A DNA stretch of 64,000 nucleotides from Sphingomonas_Q fennica_A (lineage in GTDB: Bacteria > Pseudomonadota > Alphaproteobacteria > Sphingomonadales > Sphingomonadaceae): positions 162,582-226,581 of the forward strand of contig JAQIJD010000003.1 of NCBI GenBank assembly GCA_036946415.1, given 5' to 3'. Position 1 is the stretch's first letter. Each line of letters begins with the position of its first letter. The translations under genes were made by a program, and so were the position numbers. Positions 7,538 to 16,628 of the stretch are shown here, one piece after another. The notes beneath the pieces were generated by a model. That model had not been told where the DNA came from. It did not search any database and saw only the letters and a program-made list of their open reading frames with translations.

Positions 7538-10042
7538 ATGCGTAACCGTTCGATCGCCTTCGGGCTGGCGGCGCTCGCCGCAGCGCCTGCCGCCGCGCAG
7601 CAATTGCCCGAACCCGTCCAGACCCCCCAGCCCGCGGTCGGCCAGGCCGGCGATCAGAGCGGGGACGAGGTGGTCGTCACCGGCAGCCGCGGCCAGCAGC
7701 GGACGGTGACGGACAGTCCGACGCCGATCGACGTGCTGGGCGGGCCGGAGCTGGAGAAGACCGGGCGGCCCGGGCTGCTCTCCGCGCTCAACACGCTCGT
7801 CCCCTCGTTCAACGTGCCGACCCGCGCCGGCGGCGGCACGTCCACCGTCATCTCCACGGGCGGCCTGCGCGGTCTCAACCCCGATCAGACGCTGATCCTG
7901 GTCAACGGCAAGCGCCGCCACAAGACGTCGCTCATCAACGCCGTGTCGTCGCTCTACAACGGCTCGGTTCCGGTCGATCTCGATCTCGTCCCCACCTCGG
8001 CGATCGACCATATCGAGGTACTGCGCGATGGCGCCGCCGCCCAATATGGGTCGGACGCGATCGCAGGCGTCATCAACATCATCCTGAAGAAGCGGACCGA
8101 CGGCGGCGACGCCAGCGTCACCGCCGGCCAGAATTTCGATCGGTCGGATGGCGAGAACTACCTCGGCCAGGTCGCCTACGGCATGGCGCTGGGCGATGCC
8201 GGCTATCTCGATCTGTCGCTCAACGGCCGCAAGCAGCTCCGCTCCAACCGCGCCATCCCGATCGACCGCAGCATCCAGCTCTACAATCGCATCGGCGCGG
8301 GTGCCGCAGGCGTGCCCGATCCGCGCGAGGCGACAATCGACCGGCTCGTCACCACCAATTATGGCGCCTTCCCGGTCGAGGGAATCAACGGCGGCTACAA
8401 TGCCGGCTACGATCTGGGCGGGGTCGAGCTTTACTCGTTCGGCACGTACAGCTGGCGCGATTCCGAACTGAACTTCACCTATCGCGCGCCCAACAACGCC
8501 GCCTCGCTGCCCGAAGTCTACCCCAACGGCTTCAGACCGCGTCTCAACATCCGCGAGCAGGATTATGAGTTCGCGCTGGGCGCGACGGGCGATATCGCCG
8601 GCTGGAACTGGGACGTGTCGACCACTTATGGCCGCAACCGATCGCGCCAGCAGGGCTACGACACGATCAACGCCTCGCTCGGCCCGAACAGCCCGACCTC
8701 CTTCTACGTCGGCACGCTGCGATCGACCGAATGGGTCAATTCGCTCGACGTGACGCGCGGGGTGCCGGTCGGCGGCGGCAACCTCCAATTGTCGGGCGGC
8801 CTCCAGCACCGGCGCGAGACCTATGCCGTGCTCCAGGGCAGCCCCGGCAGCTATGCCGCCGGCTCCGCTCCGGGCCAGACCTATTCCTACATCAACAGCG
8901 CCGGCGTCCGCGTCACGCCGCCGCCGGGCGCGCAGGCGGCGGCGGGCTTCACGCCGGCCGACGAAGGGCGGATCAGCCGCAACAATTATGCGGCCTATGT
9001 CGATGTCGCCTATGATCCCAGCGACCGGCTGACGCTGGGCGTCGCCGGCCGCTACGAACATTATGACGATGCGAGCGGCGATACGGTGACGGGCAAGGCC
9101 AATGCCCGCTACGCCTTCACCGACTGGGTGGCGCTGCGCGGTGCCGTCTCCAACGGCTTCCGCGCACCGGCGCTGGCCCAGCAAATCTATGCCTCCACCA
9201 CCGGCCAGTTCCGCACGGTGAACGGCGTGCCCAACCAGCTCCTCCAGATCAAGACGCTGCCGGTCGGCTCGCCGGCCGCCGTGGCGCTCGGATCGCAGCC
9301 GCTGACGCCCGAGAAGTCGACCAACTTCTCGGCCGGCATCGTGCTGACCCCGGCCCGCGCGCTCAACGTCACGATCGATGCCTATCAGATCAAGGTGCGC
9401 GACCGGATCGCCATCACCTCGACGCTGACCGGCCCCGCCGTCTCGGCGATCCTGATCGCCAACGGCCAGTCGTCCGACATCAGCGCCCAATATTACACCA
9501 ACGCCATCGATACGCGCACGCGCGGTATCGACGTCGTCGCCACCTATCGGCTCGACGTGGGCGATCTCGGCACGATGCGGCTGAACGCGGGCTTCAATTA
9601 CAACAAGACGATCATCACCGACATCGCCGCCAATCCGCCGCAACTGGCGCAGCTCGGCGCGGGCTTCGTGCTGTTCGATCGCCTCAGCCAGGGCAATCTG
9701 ACCAATGCCATTCCCCGCACCAAATTGTTCCTGGGCGATGTATGGACGCTGGGCGACTTCACCTTCACCGGCCGCCTCGTCCGCTACGGTAAGTTCGCAC
9801 AGCTTCAGAACCTCGTCGCGCAGGATCGCTATTTCAGCGCGAAATGGATCGCGGATGCCGAGATCGCATGGCAGGCGACCAAGGGGCTGAACGTGGCGAT
9901 CGGCGCCAACAACCTCTTCAACACCTATCCCGATCGCAACGGCCTGTTCAATGCCAGCCTCGGCAACAGCCAATATCCGACGACCGCGCCCTACGGCTTC
10001 ACGGGCGGCTCTTATTACGCCAGGGTCGGGGTGGCGTTCTGA
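7538..10042 (+). CDS. TonB-dependent receptor
   Basis: Outer-membrane ligand-gated porin of 834 residues. The start at ATG 7538 is preceded by AAGGGGACAG and followed by a signal peptide (MRNRSIAFGLAALAAAPAAA-Q). Residues from about 45 contain EVVVTGSR, the usual TonB-box region of this group. The plug domain has GLRGLNPDQTLILVNGKRRH and DHIEVLRDGAAAQYGSDAIA. The 22-strand barrel includes GNARYAF-like turns and GAVSNGFRAPALAQQ, and the protein ends on aromatic YYARVGVAF as barrel proteins do. The ligand is not evident. The acylase gene starts one base after its stop, so the pair is probably an uptake/hydrolysis unit. Confidence 0.93.
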   Translation: MRNRSIAFGLAALAAAPAAAQQLPEPVQTPQPAVGQAGDQSGDEVVVTGSRGQQRTVTDSPTPIDVLGGPELEKTGRPGLLSALNTLVPSFNVPTRAGGGTSTVISTGGLRGLNPDQTLILVNGKRRHKTSLINAVSSLYNGSVPVDLDLVPTSAIDHIEVLRDGAAAQYGSDAIAGVINIILKKRTDGGDASVTAGQNFDRSDGENYLGQVAYGMALGDAGYLDLSLNGRKQLRSNRAIPIDRSIQLYNRIGAGAAGVPDPREATIDRLVTTNYGAFPVEGINGGYNAGYDLGGVELYSFGTYSWRDSELNFTYRAPNNAASLPEVYPNGFRPRLNIREQDYEFALGATGDIAGWNWDVSTTYGRNRSRQQGYDTINASLGPNSPTSFYVGTLRSTEWVNSLDVTRGVPVGGGNLQLSGGLQHRRETYAVLQGSPGSYAAGSAPGQTYSYINSAGVRVTPPPGAQAAAGFTPADEGRISRNNYAAYVDVAYDPSDRLTLGVAGRYEHYDDASGDTVTGKANARYAFTDWVALRGAVSNGFRAPALAQQIYASTTGQFRTVNGVPNQLLQIKTLPVGSPAAVALGSQPLTPEKSTNFSAGIVLTPARALNVTIDAYQIKVRDRIAITSTLTGPAVSAILIANGQSSDISAQYYTNAIDTRTRGIDVVATYRLDVGDLGTMRLNAGFNYNKTIITDIAANPPQLAQLGAGFVLFDRLSQGNLTNAIPRTKLFLGDVWTLGDFTFTGRLVRYGKFAQLQNLVAQDRYFSAKWIADAEIAWQATKGLNVAIGANNLFNTYPDRNGLFNASLGNSQYPTTAPYGFTGGSYYARVGVAF

Positions 10043-10043
10043 C

Positions 10044-12152
10044 ATGCGAAAGGCAGGCCCCGATATGCTGAAGACACTGGCCCCCCTCCCCATGGCCGCG
10101 CTGCTGCTCGGCGGCACCGCCTTCGCCGCCCCCGCGGGGGCCGGTCAGGGCGAGATATTGTGGGACAGCTTCGGCGTGCCCCACGTCTATGCGAAGACGG
10201 AGGCCGGCGTCTTCCACGGCTTCGGCTACGCCCAGGCGCAGAACCACGGCAACCTCCTCCTCCGCCTGTTCGGCGAGGCGCGGGGGCGCGCCGCCGAATA
10301 TTGGGGCGAGAAATATGAAGCCGGCGACAAGTGGCTGATCGCCAACGATGTCCCCACCCGCGCCGCCGCCTGGTACAAGGCGCAGCGCCCCGCCTTTCGC
10401 GCCGATCTCGATGCCTTTGCCGCGGGCATCAACGCTTATGCCGCCGCCCATCCCGACAAGCTCGATCCCGAGATGCGCAAGGTGCTGCCGATCACCGGCA
10501 TGGACGTGATGGCCCACGCCCACAAGCTGATGAACTACAATTACATCGCCTCCGAACAGAAAGCGCTGGCGAACCCGGAGGCGAACGAGGCGGGCGGTTC
10601 CAACGCCTGGGCGGTCGCCCCCTCGCGCTCGACCAGCGGCAAGACGCTGCTGCTCGCCAATCCGCACCTGCCGTGGGCGCCCAGCCAGCTCACCTATTTC
10701 GAGGCGCAGCTCGAAGGGCCGGGCCTGTCGCTCTATGGCGCCACGCAGGTCGGCCTGCCGGTGCTGCGCTTCGGCTTCAACAGTGATCTGGGGTTCACCA
10801 ACACCGTCAACACCATCCTCGGCTTCACCAGCTACAATCTGGTGCTGGCGGAGGGCGGCTACCGGTTCGACGGCAAGGTCCGCCCCTTCACCACCGCCAC
10901 CAAGAGCTACAAGGTCCGCCAGCCCGACGGCAGCCTGAAGACGGTGAGCTTCCAGCAGCGCACCGCCGTGCAGGGGCCGGTGTTCGAGACGAAGGACGGC
11001 CGCACCGTGGCGGTGAAGGTGGCGGGGCTGGACCGGCCCGGCGTGCTCGAACAATATTTCGACATGGGCCGCGCCCGCGACTGGCCGACCTTCGAGAAGG
11101 CACTGCGCCGCCTGCAAGTGCCGATGTTCAACATCGTCTATGGCGATCGCGCCGGCCACATCCTCTATCTCGACAACGGCATCCTCCCCAAGCACCCGTC
11201 GGGCAGCTATGCCGACTGGATGAAGCCGCAAGCCGGCGACACGTCCGCCACGCTGTGGAACGAGATCCATGCCTATGACGATCTGCCGCGCGTGCAGGAT
11301 CCGGCCACCGGCTTCGTTCAGAACGCCAACGATCCGCCGTGGGTGGCGACCTGGCCGACCACGCTCGATCCGGCGAAATATCCCGCTTATGTCGCGCCGC
11401 GCGGGCCGGTCAGCCAGCGGGCGCAGATGTCGGTCAAGCTGCTGGCCGAAGGGCCGAAGATTTCGTTCGACGATTTCGTCGCCAAGAAGCTGACGACCAC
11501 TTCGCTGATGGCCGATCGCCTGCTGCCCGAACTGGTGCCCCTGGCCGAGGCGAGCGCCGATCCCGAGCTGAAGGCGGCCGGCGCGCTGCTGAAGGGCTGG
11601 GATCACCGCTTCGAACCGCAGGCGAAGGGCGCCCTGCTGTTCGAGACGTGGGCGGCCCTCTTCTCGCCGCGCAACTTCACGTCCCTCGCCAATTATCGCG
11701 AGACGTGGGATGCTGCGGCACCCATCTCCACCCCCGCCGGCCTCAAGGATCCGGCGGCGGCGCTGGCGATGCTGAAGGAGGCGGTGGCGAAGACCAAGCA
11801 GCTCTACGGCGCGGTCGACCGGCCGTTCGGCGACGTCTCGCGCTTCCACATCGCCGACGTCAACCTTCCCGGCAACGGCGGCTTCGGCAACACCGGCGTG
11901 TTCCGCACGATCACCTGGGGGCCGATGAAGGATGGCGAACGCACGCCGCTGCATGGCGAGACGTGGGTGTCGATGGTCGAGTTCGGCACGCCGATGAAGG
12001 CGGTCGGCCTGATGAGCTACGGCAACGCCAGCCAGCCCGGCTCCCCCCACCGCGGCGATCAATTGTCCTATCTCGCGTCCAAGACCTTCCGCACCTTGTG
12101 GACGACGCGCGCCGAGGTGGAAGGCCATCTCGAAGAAACCACGAAATATTGA
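10044..12152 (+). CDS. Penicillin acylase family (S45) Ntn-hydrolase, AHL/aculeacin-acylase-like
   Basis: Secreted amide hydrolase that should self-process into alpha and beta chains; 702 residues. The signal peptide runs through GTAFAAPAGA. The autoproteolysis site and N-terminal nucleophile is Ser186 in EAGGSNAWAV, the standard Gly-Ser-Asn pattern of the family. ANPHLPW and QNANDPPW are family motifs shared with acyl-homoserine-lactone and aculeacin acylases. Substrates may be N-acyl homoserine lactones, lipopeptides or other N-acyl amides; the sequence does not settle which. Start 10044 lies one base after the receptor stop. ATG 10065, with AGGCAGG upstream, is an equally good start and also gives a full signal peptide. 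Confidence 0.9.
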   Translation: MRKAGPDMLKTLAPLPMAALLLGGTAFAAPAGAGQGEILWDSFGVPHVYAKTEAGVFHGFGYAQAQNHGNLLLRLFGEARGRAAEYWGEKYEAGDKWLIANDVPTRAAAWYKAQRPAFRADLDAFAAGINAYAAAHPDKLDPEMRKVLPITGMDVMAHAHKLMNYNYIASEQKALANPEANEAGGSNAWAVAPSRSTSGKTLLLANPHLPWAPSQLTYFEAQLEGPGLSLYGATQVGLPVLRFGFNSDLGFTNTVNTILGFTSYNLVLAEGGYRFDGKVRPFTTATKSYKVRQPDGSLKTVSFQQRTAVQGPVFETKDGRTVAVKVAGLDRPGVLEQYFDMGRARDWPTFEKALRRLQVPMFNIVYGDRAGHILYLDNGILPKHPSGSYADWMKPQAGDTSATLWNEIHAYDDLPRVQDPATGFVQNANDPPWVATWPTTLDPAKYPAYVAPRGPVSQRAQMSVKLLAEGPKISFDDFVAKKLTTTSLMADRLLPELVPLAEASADPELKAAGALLKGWDHRFEPQAKGALLFETWAALFSPRNFTSLANYRETWDAAAPISTPAGLKDPAAALAMLKEAVAKTKQLYGAVDRPFGDVSRFHIADVNLPGNGGFGNTGVFRTITWGPMKDGERTPLHGETWVSMVEFGTPMKAVGLMSYGNASQPGSPHRGDQLSYLASKTFRTLWTTRAEVEGHLEETTKY

Positions 12153-12163
12153 GGGAGATCGCG

Positions 12164-12634
12164 ATGCGTATGAAACTTGCCCTGGGCCTGGCCGCCGCCC
12201 TCGTCGCGGCGGCGCCGGCCATCGCCGCTTCGCCGCATGACGGCAAATGGGTGTCGGTGGCGGAGAAGAGCTTCTGGAGCGACGGGAAATTCCCCAAGGG
12301 CTTCAAGCTGGCGATCGATATGACGTGGCTGCCCAACAAGCTGGTCTACCGCGCGATCAACACGACCAATCCCGACAAGCCCTATATCAACAATTTCGAT
12401 GCGACGCTGGACGATCAGGTCGGTCCGCTGACGGGCAACCCGCGCTTCAACGAGATCCGCATCAAGCCGCTCGGCCCCGATACCTATCAGGTGCTGGAAC
12501 AGAAGGACGGCGACGTGATCGTCGGCCAATATTGGGAATTCTCGAAGGACGGGAAGAGCCTGATCCGCTGGGGCACCGGCAAGGCCCCGGATGGCAAGAC
12601 CAAGGCGTTCCTGGAGACGTTCGAGAAGCAATAG
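12164..12634 (+). CDS. Small secreted protein of unknown function
   Basis: 156 residues with a clear signal peptide (MRMKLALGLAAALVAAAPAIAA-S) and GAGGGAGATC ahead of the ATG at 12164. The mature part is mixed beta: DGKWVSVAEKSFWSDGKFPK, LVYRAINTTNPDKPYINNF and a C-terminal GQYWEFSKDGKSLIRWGTGK. This resembles small lipocalin-like or carrier-type periplasmic proteins, but I cannot name a family. There are no cysteines in the mature part. It follows the acylase by 11 nt and is very probably cotranscribed with it and the receptor, so it may bind the same ligand or hydrolysis product. It ends 5 nt before the convergent CPBP gene. Confidence 0.75.
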   Translation: MRMKLALGLAAALVAAAPAIAASPHDGKWVSVAEKSFWSDGKFPKGFKLAIDMTWLPNKLVYRAINTTNPDKPYINNFDATLDDQVGPLTGNPRFNEIRIKPLGPDTYQVLEQKDGDVIVGQYWEFSKDGKSLIRWGTGKAPDGKTKAFLETFEKQ

Positions 12635-12639
12635 GCTCG

Positions 12640-13476
12640 TCAGGCCGGGCGGCGGCGCAATGCCATGCCGCCCGGCCATGCCGCGATTGGGATCAGCAGC
12701 GCGACCAGCACGAAGCTCGCCGCAAGGCTTGCGTTCAATCCCTCGGCCGATCCGCCCCACAGTGCCGATCCGGCAAGATCGCGGTCGAGGATCGCCCCGA
12801 AGCTGCCGACGCCGGGATTGGGATCGAGGCCCAGCAGCAATTGCTCCGCCCAGTTCCACGCCGCATGGGCCGCGATCGGCGCCGCCAGCCCCCCGCTCCG
12901 CGCCGCCAGCAGACCGAACAGCAGCCCGCCCAGAAACAGATTGGCAAGCGCCAGCGGCGCGCGCGTGCCGCCCAGCAGGTGGAGTGCGGCGAACAGCGCC
13001 GCCGAGGCCGCGATCGCCCCCGCCCCGCCCCACGCCCCCAGCAGACTGCGCTGGAGCCAGCAGCGGAAATAGACCTCCTCCGCCGCCGATTGAGCGAGGA
13101 TCGCGATCGTGCCGACCGCCAGCAGCAACGGCGCCCCCTGCCCGCTGCCGCGCGTGCCCAACCCGGCGATCGCCACCAGCGCATAGGCTGCGAGCAGTCC
13201 GCACAGGCCGATCGCCCCCCCTGCCGCCGTGGCCCGGCCCGGGTGCGGGCCGATCAGCGCCCCCCGCCGCCCTTCCCGCCGGATCGCGAGGAGCGCGATG
13301 GCGGCGAGCGTGCCGAACAACGCCAGCGTCACCCCCGCATCCAGCAGCGCCGTTCCCGTCGTTCCGGCCGGCGCCGGCAGGTAGGCGACGCCGAGGCGGA
13401 ACAGCAGCACCACCGCCACCGCCGCCACCGCCGCGGCGACGAACGTCACACCCGCCTGGCGCTGCGTCGCGGTCAT
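12640..13476 (-). CDS. CPBP family intramembrane glutamic endopeptidase (CAAX-protease-like)
   Basis: 278-residue inner-membrane protein with about eight hydrophobic segments. It carries the ABI/CPBP motifs: Glu133-Glu134 and Arg138 in AAEEVYFRCW, His166 in LFAALH, and His204/Asn208 in HAAWNW. These form the active site in Rce1-type proteases. In bacteria such proteins process peptides or protect against bacteriocins; the target here is unknown. ATG 13474-13476 overlaps the CHAT gene stop as ATGA, so it is the fourth gene of the TpsB-TpsA-CHAT operon. The context suggests a role in maturing, or giving immunity to, products of that operon (inference). Confidence 0.88.
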   Translation of the reverse strand: MTATQRQAGVTFVAAAVAAVAVVLLFRLGVAYLPAPAGTTGTALLDAGVTLALFGTLAAIALLAIRREGRRGALIGPHPGRATAAGGAIGLCGLLAAYALVAIAGLGTRGSGQGAPLLLAVGTIAILAQSAAEEVYFRCWLQRSLLGAWGGAGAIAASAALFAALHLLGGTRAPLALANLFLGGLLFGLLAARSGGLAAPIAAHAAWNWAEQLLLGLDPNPGVGSFGAILDRDLAGSALWGGSAEGLNASLAASFVLVALLIPIAAWPGGMALRRRPA

Positions 13477-16400
13477 CGCGCGGCGGTCTGCGGGGCGGGG
13501 CGCGACAGCATCGTCTTGCCGGCATCGCCGACGAGGAAGAAGGCGCCCCAGAAATAAGGGTGAGACGTGGCGGGCCGGGCGATGGCGTCCGCCTGCGCCA
13601 CCTCCAGCGCATCGCCGATCGTGCGGGTGCGGCCGGCTTCGTAGAACAGGCGGATCAGCCGTTCGGTCTCCGTCGTATCGGGCACCTTCCAATAGGTGGC
13701 GAGGACGGCGCGGGCGTTGGCGGTGATGAAGGCGCGCACCAACCCGTCGAGCGTCGCGCTCGATTCGTCCTGCCCCGCCCGCCGCCCGCTGAGGCCGGAG
13801 ACGCCCGCCGCCGTCTCGCAGGCGGACAAGACGACGAGGTTGGCGTTGAGCCGCATCTGGGCGATTTCGGAAAAGGTCAGCAGCCCGTCCGAGGCGGGGG
13901 CGTCGGCAGCACCCGGCGGGGCCAGCGTCGTGACCAGCGAGGGGGGGATGATCGTGCATTCGGCGCGCATCTCGGGCAGGCCGTGCGTGGCGAAGTGGAT
14001 GACCTGATAGCCGGCATAATCGCCCCGCTCGCTCGCCGCCATCACGCCTGTGTCGGTGAAGGCGCGGCCGGTTATCTCGGGCGCGGACGGATCGCCGAGG
14101 GCGGCGGCGGCGACGCCGATCTCGCGCGCGCTGACCGGCCGGTTGGCGCTCATCATCGTGGCGAGCGCGCCGTAGCGGATCGGGCAGCCGGTGCCGAACG
14201 AGATCATCCGGTCCGCCGCCGCGCCGCTCAATTCCTCGGGCGGCGCATTCTCGCCGAAGCCGATGAACGGGTGCGGCGCCGTCGATTCGGGCAGCGCGCG
14301 TGCGATCAGGAAGGATCTCGGCGACAGAGCGGTCGCAATCTCCGCCCGCCCCGCCAGGAAGGCGACGCGGCTGTAATCGTTGGGCGCCGTCTCGCGCGCG
14401 GCGCGATAGCGGCGGACCGAATCGAGATCGACCACCAGCACGCCGGCCGGCAGATTCTGCATCGCGCCGGCGGGATCGAATACCAGCGCCTTCGCCTTCA
14501 GCAGCGCCGCCTCGGCCGGACCCGCCACCAGCTTGAACAGGGTGAAAGCGGCGGCCACGTCGAAATAGGGCAGCCGCCCGCTCTCGTCGCGGATCGAGGC
14601 GCGGACGCGCAGCGCGATGCCGTCGACATCGTCGGCCGAGGCCGCCAGCGGATAGATCCAGCTCCGCTCGGGTGAAATGACGGTCGCATAGGATCGCCCG
14701 CGCAACCGGCTGACCTTGAGATAGATTTCCTGCGGCCTCAGCGCCGCGCGCAGCTGCGCGATCGTCGCCGGCCGGTCGTCCACCGCGCGGAAGCGGCTGT
14801 CGGCGCCGATCGCGGCGTTGAGCGTCGCCAGCTCCGCCTCGGCCGCGCGCCGGTCGCGATCGATCGCGTCGATCGCGGCGCCGTCCGCCGGGTTCGCCGC
14901 GGCGATGGCATAGCGCAGGCGGACGATGCGCCGCTCGACCTCCGCCCGGTCGCGCACCTTGGCGCCGACGCCGCTGTCCGCCGCCACCACCGCTTGCAGC
15001 TGCGAAAGCTGTCGGGCGATCGCCGGTTCGCCCACCGCCTGGATGGCGCGGAAGAATTTCTCGGCCACGGCCTCGGACGGCGCCTTCGCATGCGTCTCGG
15101 CCAGCAGGTCGAGATAGCTTTCCAGCGAAGTCGGCACGATCCCGCCCGCCGCGTTGGCGGCGATCAGCGCGTCCACCCCCTGATCGTAATCGGCGATGAC
15201 CTCCGCCGGATCGACACCGGGGCGGCGCGACAGGATCGCGGCGCGCTCCAGCTCGGTCTCGGCTATCATCGGCCCCTCGGCGGTGCCGGCTGAACCGAAC
15301 CGGCGGCCGGCGGGCATGTCCATCGGGCAAGGCTTTTCGGCGGAGGGCGGCTGGCCCTGCAAGGTGCCGAGCGCGCAATCGAAAGCGGCGACGGCGAGGT
15401 CGATCTTGCCCTCGCGCGCGGCGATCCGGCCATATTGCCGCTGGATGCGCGATTTCAGCGCCACGATCGCATCCGGATCGACGCTGCGCTGGAGGATGGC
15501 GACGCTCGCCGCCGCATCGTCCAGCGCGCGGCGGCTGGGGCCGGCCGATCCGATCGCCAGCAGCGCCACGCTGCGCGCCCAGTTGCGCTGCGCTTCCAGC
15601 AGCAGCCGGGCGAATTGCGCGCCGCTGACGGAGGAGAGCGCGGCGGAGGCCCCCGCCCCGCTCGGCGCCTGGTTGAGGCGGCTCAGCATCGTCGGATCGC
15701 GCAGCGGATTGCCCGCGGTCACGTCCTCCGCCAGCGTCCGCACCGCTTCCGCCCATTGCCGGCGGTTGAGCTGGTCCAGCCCGCGATAGGTGACGCGCTT
15801 GGCCTCCAGCGCGGAGCTGCGGTCCTGCCCCGCGCCGGCGGCCAGCAGCGGGGCGGCACGCGCGAAATGATCGTCGGCGGCATCGAACTGGCTGATGTTG
15901 GAATCGGCCAGCCCGGCCTCCAGCTCGAACTCGGCGCGGGTCAGCGCGTCGGTATCGCCCGCCAGCCGCGACAGCGCGTCGTTCAGCAGGCGCGACGCTT
16001 CCACATAGAGGCCACGGTGATTGAGCGCGATGCCCGTCTGCAACGCGCCTGCCGGGTCGAACGCCTCGCGCCGCCCCGTCACCGCCGCCTCGGCCGATGT
16101 CGCGGGCGGGGCGGCGAGCGTGGCGGGCGGGATCGCGGGGGCGATCGTCACGTCGCGATCGGCCGGCGGCGGCGCGACCTCCGCCGCGGCGCGCACCGCC
16201 GCGTCCAGCGGCCCGGCCGCACTCTCCACCGCCGTGCCGACATAGGTCTGGCCCGATCGCCTGAACCGCAGGGTGACGAGCGACTGCCCGGTCTGCGGAT
16301 CGGCGCAACGCCGCGCCTCGACCGGGCCGATCCCGGCGAGCGGCCGCAAGGCCGGGACGCCGCAGGCGGCGGCATCGGGCGCGGCGCCCGCGTCGCGCAG

Positions 16401-16628
16401 CCGCACCACGCTGCCCTGCGCGCGCGCTGCGGAGACGCCCCGGCAGCTGATCGTCCACGCCCGGTCGAACGGGCTGGCCAGCCGCCCGTCGCGCCACGAT
16501 CGGGCGGCGGTGCAGGGCTCTCCCGTCGCATCGCGACCGAGGGTGAAGGCATCCGGCAAGGGCGGCGGTGGCTTGGCCGCCGCACCGCCGGCCAGGGCGA
16601 ATGCCAGGAGGATGAGGCGGCGGCTCAT
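13473..16628 (-). CDS. Exported TPR-like/CHAT-domain protease
   Basis: 1051 residues. MSRRLILLAFALAGGAAA is a signal peptide, so the protein should be periplasmic or further exported. After a Cys-containing N-terminal region, residues about 150-450 are alpha-helical and TPR-like (GLYVEASRLLNDALSRLAGD, FDAADDHFARAAPLL). The C-terminal third is a CHAT caspase-fold domain. Its catalytic dyad is visible as His882 in VIHFATHG and Cys937 in VVLSACETAAG, and it ends with the usual ATYWKV...HPYFWGAFFLVGD block. The ATG overlaps the exoprotein stop as ATGA, so expression is coupled to TpsA. CHAT proteases cleave specific partner proteins; the likely client here is TpsA, but that is inference. Confidence 0.9.
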   Translation of the reverse strand: MSRRLILLAFALAGGAAAKPPPPLPDAFTLGRDATGEPCTAARSWRDGRLASPFDRAWTISCRGVSAARAQGSVVRLRDAGAAPDAAACGVPALRPLAGIGPVEARRCADPQTGQSLVTLRFRRSGQTYVGTAVESAAGPLDAAVRAAAEVAPPPADRDVTIAPAIPPATLAAPPATSAEAAVTGRREAFDPAGALQTGIALNHRGLYVEASRLLNDALSRLAGDTDALTRAEFELEAGLADSNISQFDAADDHFARAAPLLAAGAGQDRSSALEAKRVTYRGLDQLNRRQWAEAVRTLAEDVTAGNPLRDPTMLSRLNQAPSGAGASAALSSVSGAQFARLLLEAQRNWARSVALLAIGSAGPSRRALDDAAASVAILQRSVDPDAIVALKSRIQRQYGRIAAREGKIDLAVAAFDCALGTLQGQPPSAEKPCPMDMPAGRRFGSAGTAEGPMIAETELERAAILSRRPGVDPAEVIADYDQGVDALIAANAAGGIVPTSLESYLDLLAETHAKAPSEAVAEKFFRAIQAVGEPAIARQLSQLQAVVAADSGVGAKVRDRAEVERRIVRLRYAIAAANPADGAAIDAIDRDRRAAEAELATLNAAIGADSRFRAVDDRPATIAQLRAALRPQEIYLKVSRLRGRSYATVISPERSWIYPLAASADDVDGIALRVRASIRDESGRLPYFDVAAAFTLFKLVAGPAEAALLKAKALVFDPAGAMQNLPAGVLVVDLDSVRRYRAARETAPNDYSRVAFLAGRAEIATALSPRSFLIARALPESTAPHPFIGFGENAPPEELSGAAADRMISFGTGCPIRYGALATMMSANRPVSAREIGVAAAALGDPSAPEITGRAFTDTGVMAASERGDYAGYQVIHFATHGLPEMRAECTIIPPSLVTTLAPPGAADAPASDGLLTFSEIAQMRLNANLVVLSACETAAGVSGLSGRRAGQDESSATLDGLVRAFITANARAVLATYWKVPDTTETERLIRLFYEAGRTRTIGDALEVAQADAIARPATSHPYFWGAFFLVGDAGKTMLSRPAPQTAAR

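Noticed and set aside
7475..10117. 880-codon minus frame across the first TonB receptor
   Set aside because: The plus strand has a signal peptide, plug and barrel motifs and a ribosome binding site; the minus frame has none and is Arg/Gly/Asp low-complexity.
12640..16497. Single 1285-codon frame apparently fusing the CPBP protease to upstream sequence
   Set aside because: Only the last 278 codons encode the CPBP protein; the rest is an out-of-frame reading of the CHAT gene. An ATGA overlap at 13473-13476 marks the real start.
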